IMG/VR virus record: IMGVR_UViG_3300036398_003475
Coordinates: 1-34,220 of that record
DNA from: a virus
Reading direction: 5' to 3' (one strand)
Length of the DNA stretch: 34,220 bases
Shown one piece after another: positions 6,662 through 13,252 of the stretch. Below the pieces are notes generated by a model. The model saw only the letters and a list, made by a program, of their open reading frames with translations. It did no database searches and was not told where the DNA came from. Position 1 is the first letter of the stretch. Each line of letters opens with the position of its first letter. The translations under genes and the position numbers were made by a program.

Positions 6662-8036
6662 TGAGCGCCTCCCAAAGTTGTTTATCCGGGGCGTAGACCG
6701 CGCCATCGCCGTCAGTCAGGCGGCCAACCGGGGCGGTGCCCTCAAAGCGGGTGAGCGAGGGACGCCAAGTAAGGTTGAGTGTCCCGGTGCGGCCGGCGCG
6801 GTGCTTGGCAACGATCAGCTCGGCGTCCTGCGGATCGGGTTCTTGGTCCTGCACGGCGTAGTAGCAGGGGCGATGGACCAAGCACACGATGTCGGCGTCC
6901 TGCTCGATGCTGCCGGACTCGCGGAGATCGGAGAGCTTGGGGCGGTTGTCGCTGCGGTTTTCCGCTTGGCGGTTGACCTGGGCGGCGGCGACGACAGGAA
7001 TGCCCAGCTCCATGCTCATGGCTTTCAACCCGCGGGAGACAAAGCCGACTTCGTTTTCGCGGCTTTGGGCGCCGGAGTGGCTGACGAGCTGCAGGTAGTC
7101 TACGAAGATTGCCTTCACGCCCCAGCGGCGGACGGCTAGGCGGGCGCGTCCGCGGATGTCGAGGAGCGTCAGACCGCCGCGGTCATCAACGTAGAGCGGT
7201 TCGCTGGCAAACTGCGTGGCGGCATCCATGATACGGTGCTTCATGGATGCGGTAAGGAAGCCGTTGCGGATGATCTCGGTGTTGGTCTCAGCGCGGCTTA
7301 GGACAACGCGCGCGGCCAACTCGTTGGCGGGCATCTCAAGGCTGAAGTAAACGACCGGCACACCGCGGCGGGCCATGTTGTCCGCCATATTCAACATCAA
7401 CGCGCTTTTGCCCATGGCGGGACGGCCGGCGACAATCGTGAGTTGTCCTCCGCGGAGTCCGCCAGTGACCTGGTCGAAGTCGCGGATGCCGGTCTGCAAG
7501 CCGAGTTTCCGGCCGCCAGACATGAGCGCTTCCAGCTCGTCAAGCAGGCCCGGGACAATGGCGCTCGGTGCGCGCATGGAGTCGGTGGCGGTGGTCAGTG
7601 AAAGGCTCAAGACCGCTTCGCCGGACTGCTGCAGGACGCTGTCAGCATCCGTAGCCATGTCCTGCGCCGCCGCCTGCATCGCAACGGCAGAGTCGATGAT
7701 GCGGCGGCGGGCATGGAGATCTCGAAGGGTTTGCGCGTGATATTCAACGCCCGCAGGACCACCGGCAGACTGCGAAAGAAACTCGGTGATGGCGCCGGCG
7801 CCGCCAACAAAGTTCAGCTTATGCTTCGCATCGATGCGCTGGGTCGTGGCGATAAGGTTCGGCGTGCCGCCCTCGCTGCGGATTTCGGTGATGGTTTCAA
7901 AGACCAGCCGATGCGCGGGTGTGAAGAAAAGATCGGCGTGAAGACCGGCAACTTCGTCAACAAGGCGCGGGTCGGCGAGCAGGCTACCGAGGACAGCTTG
8001 CTCGACTGCTGGCGATTGGGGCACGGTGCGCTTCAC
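6654..8036 (-). CDS. Replicative DNA helicase, DnaB type
   Basis: 460 residues with full DnaB architecture. The N-terminal helical domain (about 1-105, SPAVEQAVLGSLL) is followed by a linker and the RecA-like motor. Walker A is GRPAMGKSA (204-212), H1a is FSLEM (231-235), Walker B is FVDYLQL (311-317), the H3 region is AAQVNR (351-356) and LRESGSIEQDAD spans 371-382. It unwinds DNA at the phage fork; carrying its own helicase resembles P22 gene 12 rather than lambda P. The GTG start at 8036 has AAGGGAG 7-8 nt upstream and overlaps the stop of the small membrane ORF. It is expected to be loaded by the O-like initiator at 9979-10827. Confidence 0.95.
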   Translation of the reverse strand: MKRTVPQSPAVEQAVLGSLLADPRLVDEVAGLHADLFFTPAHRLVFETITEIRSEGGTPNLIATTQRIDAKHKLNFVGGAGAITEFLSQSAGGPAGVEYHAQTLRDLHARRRIIDSAVAMQAAAQDMATDADSVLQQSGEAVLSLSLTTATDSMRAPSAIVPGLLDELEALMSGGRKLGLQTGIRDFDQVTGGLRGGQLTIVAGRPAMGKSALMLNMADNMARRGVPVVYFSLEMPANELAARVVLSRAETNTEIIRNGFLTASMKHRIMDAATQFASEPLYVDDRGGLTLLDIRGRARLAVRRWGVKAIFVDYLQLVSHSGAQSRENEVGFVSRGLKAMSMELGIPVVAAAQVNRQAENRSDNRPKLSDLRESGSIEQDADIVCLVHRPCYYAVQDQEPDPQDAELIVAKHRAGRTGTLNLTWRPSLTRFEGTAPVGRLTDGDGAVYAPDKQLWEALNE

Positions 8037-8134
8037 GAAAATCTCCCTTCGTCGTCGTCATCGCTCATCACTATGACAATGAAGATCAGCGCGCACATCA
8101 GCAGGTTGAAGAGCGTGAGTTCGCTGACGCTCAT
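8033..8134 (-). CDS. 33-residue single-helix membrane peptide
   Basis: The peptide has a hydrophobic helix (LFNLLMCALIFIVIVM) and an acidic tail DDDDEGRF. A GGAGGAA ribosome site lies 8-9 nt upstream, and the stop overlaps the helicase GTG (GTGA). It overlaps the 3' part of the 72-residue ORF in another frame, so at least one of the two may be dispensable. Function unknown. Confidence 0.5.
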   Translation of the reverse strand: MSVSELTLFNLLMCALIFIVIVMSDDDDEGRFS

Positions 8135-8276
8135 TTTCTTTCTTCCTCCGGGCGAGCCGTGCGCGGCGACGTTCCCAGCGGTCGCAGGCGGCATCGACTA
8201 AGCGAAATGATTCTTCGAGCCATGGTGTGATGTGGTGTTCGGGCGGTGGTGGCGGCTGGTATTCGTGGTTAGCCAT
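8058..8276 (-). CDS. Small Pro-rich then Arg-rich phage protein
   Basis: 72 residues. The N-terminal EYQPPPPPEHH is followed by a charged helix (ESFRLVDAACDRWERRRARLARRKKENERQ). The last 26 residues overlap the 33-residue membrane ORF and look less structured. The ATG at 8276 begins the helicase cluster, 31 nt downstream of three decamer repeats. No function is recognised. Confidence 0.5.
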   Translation of the reverse strand: MANHEYQPPPPPEHHITPWLEESFRLVDAACDRWERRRARLARRKKENERQRTHALQPADVRADLHCHSDER

Positions 8277-8306
8277 GACTGGTGACTACTTTCTGTCGTG
8301 GCGTGT

Positions 8307-8336
8307 TCTGTAGGCATATGTTGGCAAATGTAGGCA
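8307..8336 (-). promoter_or_regulatory. Three tandem decamers upstream of the helicase cluster
   Basis: Read on the minus strand, TGCCTACATT, TGCCAACATA and TGCCTACAGA abut without spacing. They are variants of the TGCCAACAGA decamer found near the switch and attP. They occupy the only intergenic gap (8277-8342) before the helicase genes, consistent with an operator there. Confidence 0.6.
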
Positions 8337-8342
8337 TGGGAA

Positions 8343-8603
8343 TCAAGGGTTTTTTGGGAGGATGGGCCATTTTTTTAGGTGGCGAAAATCGCGGGGTTCG
8401 CTGACTGAGGTGACCTCGCCGCAGACGCCGCAGGTGTCTTGGTGCCAAGTCGAGACGTGGCCCTTGGGCATGCCGCGGCCGTGGGCTTGGCCGCAGGGGC
8501 GGCAGATCCAGTCGGGGTAGGGCGGCGTGAAGATCGCCTCGTAGTTGGCCCGGTAGCGGTTGCCGTTGACCGGCCGCGGGGTGTCGCCTTTGCCGGCGCT
8601 CAT
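8343..8603 (-). CDS. Small zinc-ribbon phage protein (SAGKGDTPRPVNG)
   Basis: 86 residues. The N-terminus MSAGKGDTPRPVNGNRYRA matches a pattern I recognise from small early proteins of many phages. Two CxxC pairs (CRPC, CGVC) with His between them suggest a zinc ribbon, and EPRDF lies near the end. It is probably a small nucleic-acid or protein-binding factor; the role is not known. It starts in an ATGA overlap with the preceding gene. Confidence 0.75.
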   Translation of the reverse strand: MSAGKGDTPRPVNGNRYRANYEAIFTPPYPDWICRPCGQAHGRGMPKGHVSTWHQDTCGVCGEVTSVSEPRDFRHLKKWPILPKNP

Positions 8604-8809
8604 AGTTCGTGGCCCTCCGGTGAAGCAAACTCGTCTTGCGAGAAGATCGGCTTGCCAGATTCTTCGAGGAGCGGGAAGTGGCGCAGGCAGGCGGACGCGC
8701 GGCCGCGCAGCTCCTTGACCGTCTTTGGCCGAGTGCTGGGGTGCAGAAGGTCGGCCAAGAACTGGCGGGTGCGCCGGAGGGACCAATATTGTTCGTAGCG
8801 CAGGCTCAT
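8600..8809 (-). CDS. Small helical phage protein
   Basis: 69 residues, mostly helical and basic at the start (MSLRYEQYWSLRRTRQFLADLL), then KTVKELRGRASACLRHFP. It starts at the ATGA overlap with the coiled-coil gene and ends in one with the zinc-ribbon gene. Possible DNA-binding helices, but no family recognised. Confidence 0.7.
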   Translation of the reverse strand: MSLRYEQYWSLRRTRQFLADLLHPSTRPKTVKELRGRASACLRHFPLLEESGKPIFSQDEFASPEGHEL

Positions 8810-9057
8810 CGGATGGCGGCGGCTTCCTCAATGGCGTCGGACGCCTCGTTGGCGACTTCGCTGCTGGGCTTGACGCAGCGCTTCAAGACGCGGATGAGGC
8901 GATTGTTGCTGCGGATCAGCTCACGGTTTTCGGCGCGGAGGTCTTTGATCTCAGCGCTGTGCCGCCGGTCTTCGTTGCGCATAAACTCCAGCTCCGCAGA
9001 AGCGCCGAAGTTGTTGCCGAAGCCGATCTCGCCGACCACCAAATCGGGCACCATCAT
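8806..9057 (-). CDS. Small coiled-coil protein
   Basis: 83 residues. A heptad-like charged helix spans about residues 20-62 (ELEFMRNEDRRHSAEIKDLRA and the segment after it), typical of a coiled coil; the tail is acidic. The start ATGATG follows GGAGGGCCAA, so either Met may be used. It overlaps the previous gene by 4 nt. Function unknown. Confidence 0.65.
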   Translation of the reverse strand: MMVPDLVVGEIGFGNNFGASAELEFMRNEDRRHSAEIKDLRAENRELIRSNNRLIRVLKRCVKPSSEVANEASDAIEEAAAIR

Positions 9058-9236
9058 TTGGCCCTCCTTGCCGACTTACCGAAGAGCCAGGTGTTGCGGC
9101 GGGACGCTCTGACCGTGGCCAGTCCGCGGCCCTCAAGGAACCGGTCGCACGCGCGGTGAATCTGGAGGTGGTGCATCTGCGGGTAACCCGGGACGCCTTC
9201 CTCCAGCTTGATGGGGCGGCCGTTCTTAGCGTGCAT
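9054..9236 (-). CDS. Small basic phage protein
   Basis: 60 residues, pI basic. It has HxxH-like spacing in PQMHHLQIHRACDRFLEGRG and ends in an Arg/Lys-rich tail. The ribosome site AGGAGGAAAACG directly precedes the ATG. It overlaps the preceding gene by 11 nt and the next by 4. Unrecognised. Confidence 0.6.
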   Translation of the reverse strand: MHAKNGRPIKLEEGVPGYPQMHHLQIHRACDRFLEGRGLATVRASRRNTWLFGKSARRAK

Positions 9237-9408
9237 CGTTTTCCTCCTGCTTCATGGCAAGCTGTGCGACCAAGGCGCGCAAAACCATGATTGTGCTGAT
9301 AGCCTCGTCGGCGATCTGCTCGAGGTATTCCACGTTGACTTGGAGGTTGGTTGCTTTCGGCGCCTTGCGGGCGCTCGCCGTCTTGGTGGTTTTCTTTGCG
9401 GTTTTCAT
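9226..9408 (-). CDS. Small Lys/Ala-tailed helical protein
   Basis: 60 residues. The N-terminus is a Lys/Thr/Ala-rich tail (MKTAKKTTKTASARKAPKA) followed by one long helix (VEYLEQIADEAISTIMVLRA). It resembles histone-tail-like DNA-binding or dimerising small proteins. The start lacks a Shine-Dalgarno sequence (AGTAATTTT before ATG), much like the gene at 4379. Confidence 0.6.
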   Translation of the reverse strand: MKTAKKTTKTASARKAPKATNLQVNVEYLEQIADEAISTIMVLRALVAQLAMKQEENDAR

Positions 9409-9483
9409 AAAATTACTGGTCAAATGTACAGTTGGGGGTCGGACATTGGCTGTCTTAGGTGTTAATAGAAAATCGATAACTTA

Positions 9484-9496
9484 GGGGGGGGGGGGG
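9484..9496. repeat. Run of 13 guanines
   Basis: An uninterrupted G13 on the plus strand (C13 on the coding strand) lies in the 95-nt gap between the nuclease stop and the next gene. It is followed by a small inverted repeat GCAAT-CAATT-ATTGC at 9497-9511 that contains the nuclease stop codon. It could be a hypermutable tract or a length error of assembly. Confidence 0.9.
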
Positions 9497-9503
9497 CAAT
9501 CAA

Positions 9504-9974
9504 TTATTGCGTGCGGGTTAATGATTCTGCTACGGCGTTAAGCAAGTCCCAGTTGCCGGGCTTGCGATGCTTGTTGGGGTCGTAGCGGACGCTGACTCGG
9601 TTGCTGATGTCGTCGAAGGTCCAGAAGACAAATTGATTGAGGTCGGGTAGGTAGGCGGCGAGCACGTCGAAGTCGTGGATCTCGTAGGGGCGGGCTTTCA
9701 GTCCGCCGGTGGCGCGCTTGACGGACACATGGTAGGCGCCGCGGTCGAGGGTGGCGGTCTTGACCTGGACGGCGATCGGGCGGACGCCGGCGCGGGTCAA
9801 CATCACGTCGGTGGTCTGGGCGTGGCCGAAGGGCGTGAAGATCTCCCAGTCGTGGACTTGGGCGCCGACAATGAAGAGGGATTCGGAGATCTCTCCCTTG
9901 CGGCAGGCGGATAGGACGGTGCCTCCGGTGATGGGGGCGTGGATGCCGTCTTCGAGGGCGAATAGGGTGCTCAT
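9504..9974 (-). CDS. PD-(D/E)XK-type nuclease-like protein
   Basis: 156 residues. The region GAQVHDWEIFTPFGHAQTTD followed by VMLTRAGVRPIAVQVKTA gives a candidate D...Q-V-K catalytic pair (TTDV and QVKTA). The later FVFWTFDD strand is common in the DUF4365/VRR-like and archaeal-resolvase-like branches of the superfamily. It lies directly downstream (4 nt) of the replication initiator, so it may process replication intermediates or exclude other DNA. The start MSTLFALEDG is chosen because the preceding gene ends at 9979. An inactive member cannot be excluded. Confidence 0.65.
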   Translation of the reverse strand: MSTLFALEDGIHAPITGGTVLSACRKGEISESLFIVGAQVHDWEIFTPFGHAQTTDVMLTRAGVRPIAVQVKTATLDRGAYHVSVKRATGGLKARPYEIHDFDVLAAYLPDLNQFVFWTFDDISNRVSVRYDPNKHRKPGNWDLLNAVAESLTRTQ

Positions 9975-9978
9975 AGGG

Positions 9979-10827
9979 TTAGGCTGCGTTTTCTTTGGCG
10001 AACTGTTCGCGCATCTCGGCGAGGGAGCGCTCGAGGGCGGTTTGTTTGGGTTGGCCTTGCACAGGCAAGGGGATCGGCTGGCGCTGTTGGCGCAGCTTCT
10101 GCAGCTCGTCGGGGAAGACGACGCCGGAATAGTTGTTAACGATGGCGCGTTCCATCTTCTCGACCGCATCGCGCTCGTTGAACTCAGCTAATTGCTTGAG
10201 GAGTCGGCGGGCGCCAATCTCAGTGAGGGGCGATCGCTTCTGGCGCTTGTGTTCAATCAGATCAACCCAGACCGCAGCGAACCCTGGGCCGTGAGGCAGG
10301 GGCAGGGATGCTGGGTCGAATTTGGGAGCGGTGGCGCGTTTTGGTTTGGGTGCCGCTACTTCCGAGGAAGAAAGATGCGAAGGCGATGAAATCGCCGGAG
10401 CTGGCGCGTCAGCGCCTTTATTACGTTTCTTATTGTTATCTATTGTTGGGGTGCAGGAATTGCACCACTTAGGTGCAGCATTTGCACCACTTGGGTGCAT
10501 TTCCTGCACCCATCTCTCGGACTTAGGTGCATTTCCTGCACCCATCTCGGCCACACCGGGGATGGTCCAGATGCTGGCCTGCAGGCCACTGCCGGCGACC
10601 TTCCGGCTGCCGCGCTCCACCAGAACCAGTTGGCCGGACCTCTGAAGGCGGCGCAGGCAGTCGGCAACCGTCCGGCGGGCGAGGCGGGTCTTTTCCTCGA
10701 GCTTGCCCCATGAGCCGAAGCAGTTGCCCGCCTCGTCAGCGAAATCTGCCAAGGCCAGCAGGACGAGCCGGTCGGCGCCTTCCGCGGGCGACTGGGTCCA
10801 GACGTAGTTGGTGGCGGCTACGCTCAT
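9979..10827 (-). CDS. Lambda O-like replication initiator with internal origin
   Basis: 282 residues. The N-terminal winged-helix region (about 1-90) reads WTQSPAEGADRLVLLALADFADEAG and then TRLARRTVADCLRRLQRSGQL, the typical DnaD/phage-O-like HTH (helix_turn_helix_36 type). A low-complexity linker (about 97-170) is encoded by the iteron array. A helical C-terminal domain follows (PGFAAVWVDLIEHKRQ, MERAIVNNYSGVVFP), probably for contact with the helicase. In lambda, O binds four iterons inside its own gene; the same layout is seen here. It starts in an ATGA overlap with the preceding gene. Confidence 0.85.
   Translation of the reverse strand: MSVAATNYVWTQSPAEGADRLVLLALADFADEAGNCFGSWGKLEEKTRLARRTVADCLRRLQRSGQLVLVERGSRKVAGSGLQASIWTIPGVAEMGAGNAPKSERWVQEMHPSGANAAPKWCNSCTPTIDNNKKRNKGADAPAPAISSPSHLSSSEVAAPKPKRATAPKFDPASLPLPHGPGFAAVWVDLIEHKRQKRSPLTEIGARRLLKQLAEFNERDAVEKMERAIVNNYSGVVFPDELQKLRQQRQPIPLPVQGQPKQTALERSLAEMREQFAKENAA
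10415..10542. other. Putative replication origin: four iterons plus AT-rich segment
   Basis: Four 17-bp palindromic iterons of form GGTGCA-N5-TGCACC lie at 10450-10466, 10472-10488, 10494-10510 and 10526-10542. All arms are perfect; the 5-bp centres vary. Centre-to-centre spacing is 22, 22 and 32 bp, near whole helical turns, so all sites face the same side of the helix. Immediately to the left (10415-10449) the DNA is markedly AT-rich in an otherwise GC-rich gene, as expected of an unwinding element. The layout matches the lambda origin inside gene O. Confidence 0.82.
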
Positions 10828-11222
10828 CGGCGCCACCGGTTGCGGCGGATGCCGTCGCGGTTCTCGAAGACGAGGCGACCCTCGGCGTCAGCCTTGACGT
10901 ACACGCACTTGATGCGCTCGCCGGCCGACCAGTCCGCGGCGTTCTGCACTGAGCAGATCACCGGCTCCGACCAGTCGGGCACCGAGACGTAGAGCAGGCG
11001 TCCGTTGGGGATCTTCTTGGGGAGAACTGCGCCGGTCACCTCCTCGCCGGGCTGGTAGCCGACCTGCTTGGCGACAGTCTCGGCGAGCTGCTGGTCAGAC
11101 AGTGGGGCGGCTTTTAGGATGGCTTCGGGCTTGGCTTCTGGCGCAGGCGAGGGGACCGGCTCGGGTTGACTGATGGGTTGGCTGATTGTTGACTTTGCGG
11201 CGGACAGGATGTGCTTGATCAT
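10824..11222 (-). CDS. Hypothetical protein with Pro-rich linker, precedes initiator
   Basis: 132 residues. A short amphipathic N-terminus (MIKHILSAAKSTI) leads into a Pro/Ala/Glu-rich linker (about 18-40). A folded domain follows with beta segments (GRLLYVSVPDW, PVICSVQNA, RIKCVYVKADAEGRLVF) and a basic C-terminus (RRNRWRR). It might be an initiator accessory protein. No Shine-Dalgarno sequence is present; the leader is ACAAAAACACCTT before ATG. It is probably transcribed from the promoter at 11375-11402. Confidence 0.7.
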   Translation of the reverse strand: MIKHILSAAKSTISQPISQPEPVPSPAPEAKPEAILKAAPLSDQQLAETVAKQVGYQPGEEVTGAVLPKKIPNGRLLYVSVPDWSEPVICSVQNAADWSAGERIKCVYVKADAEGRLVFENRDGIRRNRWRR

Positions 11223-11290
11223 AAGGTGTTTTTGTGAAAAATTTCGGGAGACTGAAGCGGTCGGGGGTATTGCGAAAAATCAGAACGACT

Positions 11291-11309
11291 GACCGCCCCC
11301 TCCCCGGTC
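11291..11309 (-). terminator. GC hairpin with T-run in leader (possible attenuator)
   Basis: On the minus strand GACCG and CGGTC enclose a G-rich loop (GGGAGGGGG), and a TTTTT run follows 10-15 nt later. It lies between a candidate promoter (11375-11402) and the gene starting at 11222. The stem is short and the T-run is displaced, so it is only a weak terminator or attenuator call. The G-rich loop could alternatively form a quadruplex. Confidence 0.25.
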
Positions 11310-11374
11310 GGACAGAGGAATGTGCTTGTTGATGTGCAAATATGAGTCATTGGTCATGATCTATGTTGTATTGA

Positions 11375-11402
11375 GTTATGCCTCGTTGCTGTTGCAGGTC
11401 AA
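11375..11402 (-). promoter_or_regulatory. Candidate promoter for the replication genes
   Basis: On the minus strand TTGACC (plus 11397-11402) and CATAAC (plus 11375-11380) are separated by 16 bp. The -35 matches consensus at five of six positions, the -10 at four. It sits just past the stop of the TerS-like gene at the head of the only long gap (11223-11406) within the early operon, giving a leader of about 145 nt. Confidence 0.4.
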
Positions 11403-11406
11403 ACAC

Positions 11407-11991
11407 TTACGCATTACTGATATCGCCATTATCAGCACGATCTGGCAGTTCCGCAGCCTTTTGCGCGTCCGGTTCCCGAGGGCCGACCGGTTCAAACGGC
11501 ACATCGATGACCTGGTCGCTCTTCAGCCCGCTCACAAAGCTGGCCCAGGCATCAGCCGCCGGAGCCATGACGTGCTCAACACGCTGGGTTGCGCCGCCGC
11601 TCAACAACTCTGCCTTCTCGGACGCCACAGCCGACATGATGACCAAGCCGTGGTCCTTCATATCCGGCACACGATCAAGCAGTTCCGCGGTGCCGACTGC
11701 TGCGAGAGTCTTCCAATTGTTGGCTGCCGTCTGGCGGGCCTTCTCAAGCGCCTCGGGGCGATTGCGGATCAGCGCGATGACCGTATGGTAACTCGTGTTG
11801 TAGGCTCGAGCGATGCGCGTGGCCGGCATCCCTGAGACGTGCGCGGCGAGGATTTCAGCGACCTTGCCCGGAGGCACATCTTCGCCGGTGTGGCCTTGGA
11901 CGCTGACCAGCTCCTTGCCTGCATCATCCTTGATGATCTTGACTCGGTGTCCGCCAGCCTTGGGCTTTGATCGTGTTTTAGGTCTCGCCAT
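11407..11991 (-). CDS. HTH DNA-binding protein, terminase-small-subunit-like
   Basis: 194 residues. A basic N-terminus (MARPKTRSKPKAGG) precedes a helix-turn-helix (about 43-75: AEILAAHVSGMPATRIARAY then NTSYHTVIALIRNRPEA). A long helical region (KARQTAANNWKTLAAVGTAE, then MSAVASEKAELLSGG) and a polar tail follow. HTH followed by a helical oligomerisation region is the usual plan of phage TerS proteins. It lies 8 kb upstream of TerL, so a transcriptional regulator is a real alternative. The ribosome site GGAGGAATGATTT precedes the ATG. Confidence 0.6.
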   Translation of the reverse strand: MARPKTRSKPKAGGHRVKIIKDDAGKELVSVQGHTGEDVPPGKVAEILAAHVSGMPATRIARAYNTSYHTVIALIRNRPEALEKARQTAANNWKTLAAVGTAELLDRVPDMKDHGLVIMSAVASEKAELLSGGATQRVEHVMAPAADAWASFVSGLKSDQVIDVPFEPVGPREPDAQKAAELPDRADNGDISNA

Positions 11992-11994
11992 AAA

Positions 11995-12375
11995 TCATTC
12001 CTCCGCATCTCCACGCAGCACGGCCGGACGCACCCAATTCGGGTCATTCTCGCCACCTTCACGCCCGCTCAAACAAAGCGGCTCCTGCGCGATTTTAACG
12101 CCCTTGCTATGGGCTGAGATCTCGTTAAGCACGCGGGTCAGACTCCGCACTACGCTTCTGGCCTTGGTCGCCGTGCAATCCATGGCCCAGGCCGTCAAAT
12201 GTCCGCCTTGCCAAGACCGGAGATAGGGCCGCGCGCCCTTGATTGTGCGCAGCACCGCGGTCAGCTTCGGCTCGCGGCTTTGGAAGAACCACCGCTTGCC
12301 GCCGGTGTTCCAATAGCACAGCGCCGCGGGATAGCGCGGGAGGCCGGTCTTGGGGTTGATGGTGTTAGTCGTCAT
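11995..12375 (-). CDS. Hypothetical early protein
   Basis: 126 residues, unrecognised. It has Trp/Arg-rich beta segments (ALCYWNTGGKRWFFQSREP) and a helix (TATKARSVVRSLTRVLNEIS), with an acidic end. Its ATG overlaps the end of the zinc-ribbon gene by 11 nt and is preceded by the CA-rich CATCACACCG rather than a Shine-Dalgarno sequence. Confidence 0.65.
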   Translation of the reverse strand: MTTNTINPKTGLPRYPAALCYWNTGGKRWFFQSREPKLTAVLRTIKGARPYLRSWQGGHLTAWAMDCTATKARSVVRSLTRVLNEISAHSKGVKIAQEPLCLSGREGGENDPNWVRPAVLRGDAEE

Positions 12376-12562
12376 CGGTGTGATGTCGGAATGGATTGCG
12401 AGCCATGCCAGTTACCGGGCTGACGCGGGAATCGTATGCGTAAGAAAAGTCAGCCTCCTCGCAGCCGCACATGTGGCAGCGCTGCAATGTGGCCAGCACC
12501 ATGGTTCCGCAATCAGCGCAGGCCCATGTCTGCATCTCTCGGTTTCTAATCTTCACGCTCAT
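12365..12562 (-). CDS. Small zinc-ribbon protein
   Basis: 65 residues. CADC (about 15-18) and CHMC (about 29-32) plus an extra Cys form a rubredoxin-like zinc knuckle (WACADCGTMVLATLQRCHMC). It is likely to be a small nucleic-acid or protein adaptor. It starts in an ATGA overlap with the lipoprotein gene. Confidence 0.7.
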   Translation of the reverse strand: MSVKIRNREMQTWACADCGTMVLATLQRCHMCGCEEADFSYAYDSRVSPVTGMARNPFRHHTDDD

Positions 12563-12780
12563 CTCAACCTCTCCCTGTAAGACTGCGTAAGGTCACACCA
12601 CTCAAACCCACGCGGCGCCGTCATCCGCATCCAGCCGTCCCGCAGCGCATACCAGCCCTCGAGCTTGTAGTTGTACTCCCAGCTCGCCGGCGTGTTGTGC
12701 GGCGCCGTTGCCCGCCAAGACGCCGCGGAGCAGCCGGCAAACAATGTGCATGCCGTGGCGAGGGCGAGCGGCTTAATCAC
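12559..12780 (-). CDS. Small lipoprotein
   Basis: 73 residues. The signal peptide MIKPLALATACTLFAGCSAAS ends in the lipobox LFAG-C, so Cys17 would be lipidated and the protein membrane-anchored in the periplasm or outer membrane. The mature part is Trp-rich (WRAT, SWEYNYKLEGWYALRDGW). The GTG start overlaps the upstream stop (GTGA) and has GGAGGAA upstream. Early phage lipoproteins can block superinfection; that role is inference. Confidence 0.72.
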   Translation of the reverse strand: MIKPLALATACTLFAGCSAASWRATAPHNTPASWEYNYKLEGWYALRDGWMRMTAPRGFEWCDLTQSYRERLR

Positions 12781-12929
12781 TTGCGCTTCCTCCAGATACG
12801 CTCAGCCACCGCCAACATGGCAGCCGCCGGCAAACACGGCCGCTCGCCGTAGTAGACCTTGGCGCCGTTCTTCTCGTTGTCCCGCGCGGCGAGCCATTGG
12901 GTCACTAAATCGATGTCGTGGGTGGTCAT
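12777..12929 (-). CDS. Small early protein (50 residues)
   Basis: MTTHDIDLVTQWLAARDNEK is followed by a short YYGERPC segment and an amphipathic basic C-terminus (RIWRKRK). Strong ribosome site GGAGG 4 nt before the ATG; ATGA overlap upstream, GTGA overlap downstream. Unrecognised. Confidence 0.62.
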   Translation of the reverse strand: MTTHDIDLVTQWLAARDNEKNGAKVYYGERPCLPAAAMLAVAERIWRKRK

Positions 12930-13252
12930 GCGGCCTCCTTTGCGCCCCAGCGCTGCGCAAACTGCCAGCCGCGCATGAAATGCTCGTCGCAGACATAGGC
13001 TCGGCTGGCCCGCAGCGCATCGACGCGGTCCAAGAACCCAAGCTCGCGGCCAGCGCAGAATGCCGTTGCTGTCGGGCTGCCAATACAGAACGAAACCTCA
13101 GCGCCGTCAGTGCTTACGCAGTCCCAAGCGACGGCATGCTCGCCATCGATGTCTTGCGCCTGCCGCCAAGTGTATCGGCACCTGTCAGCAAACTCGTAGG
13201 AATCAAGCGTGAACGGAATAGCCCGGTGTGTGTATCGGTTGCAGATGGTCAT
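12926..13252 (-). CDS. Hypothetical early protein
   Basis: 108 residues, rich in Cys, Tyr and Arg (MTICNRYTHRAIPFTLDSYE, YVCDEHFMRGWQFAQRW). Three or four Cys could bind metal, but there is no standard motif. The GGGAGGAGC ribosome site lies before the ATG, which overlaps the methyltransferase stop. Function unknown. Confidence 0.65.
   Translation of the reverse strand: MTICNRYTHRAIPFTLDSYEFADRCRYTWRQAQDIDGEHAVAWDCVSTDGAEVSFCIGSPTATAFCAGRELGFLDRVDALRASRAYVCDEHFMRGWQFAQRWGAKEAA

Noticed and set aside
9497-9511. Intrinsic terminator after the PD-(D/E)XK gene
   Set aside because: The GCAAT/ATTGC arms are only 5 bp and AT-rich, overlap the stop codon, and a C-run rather than a T-run follows.
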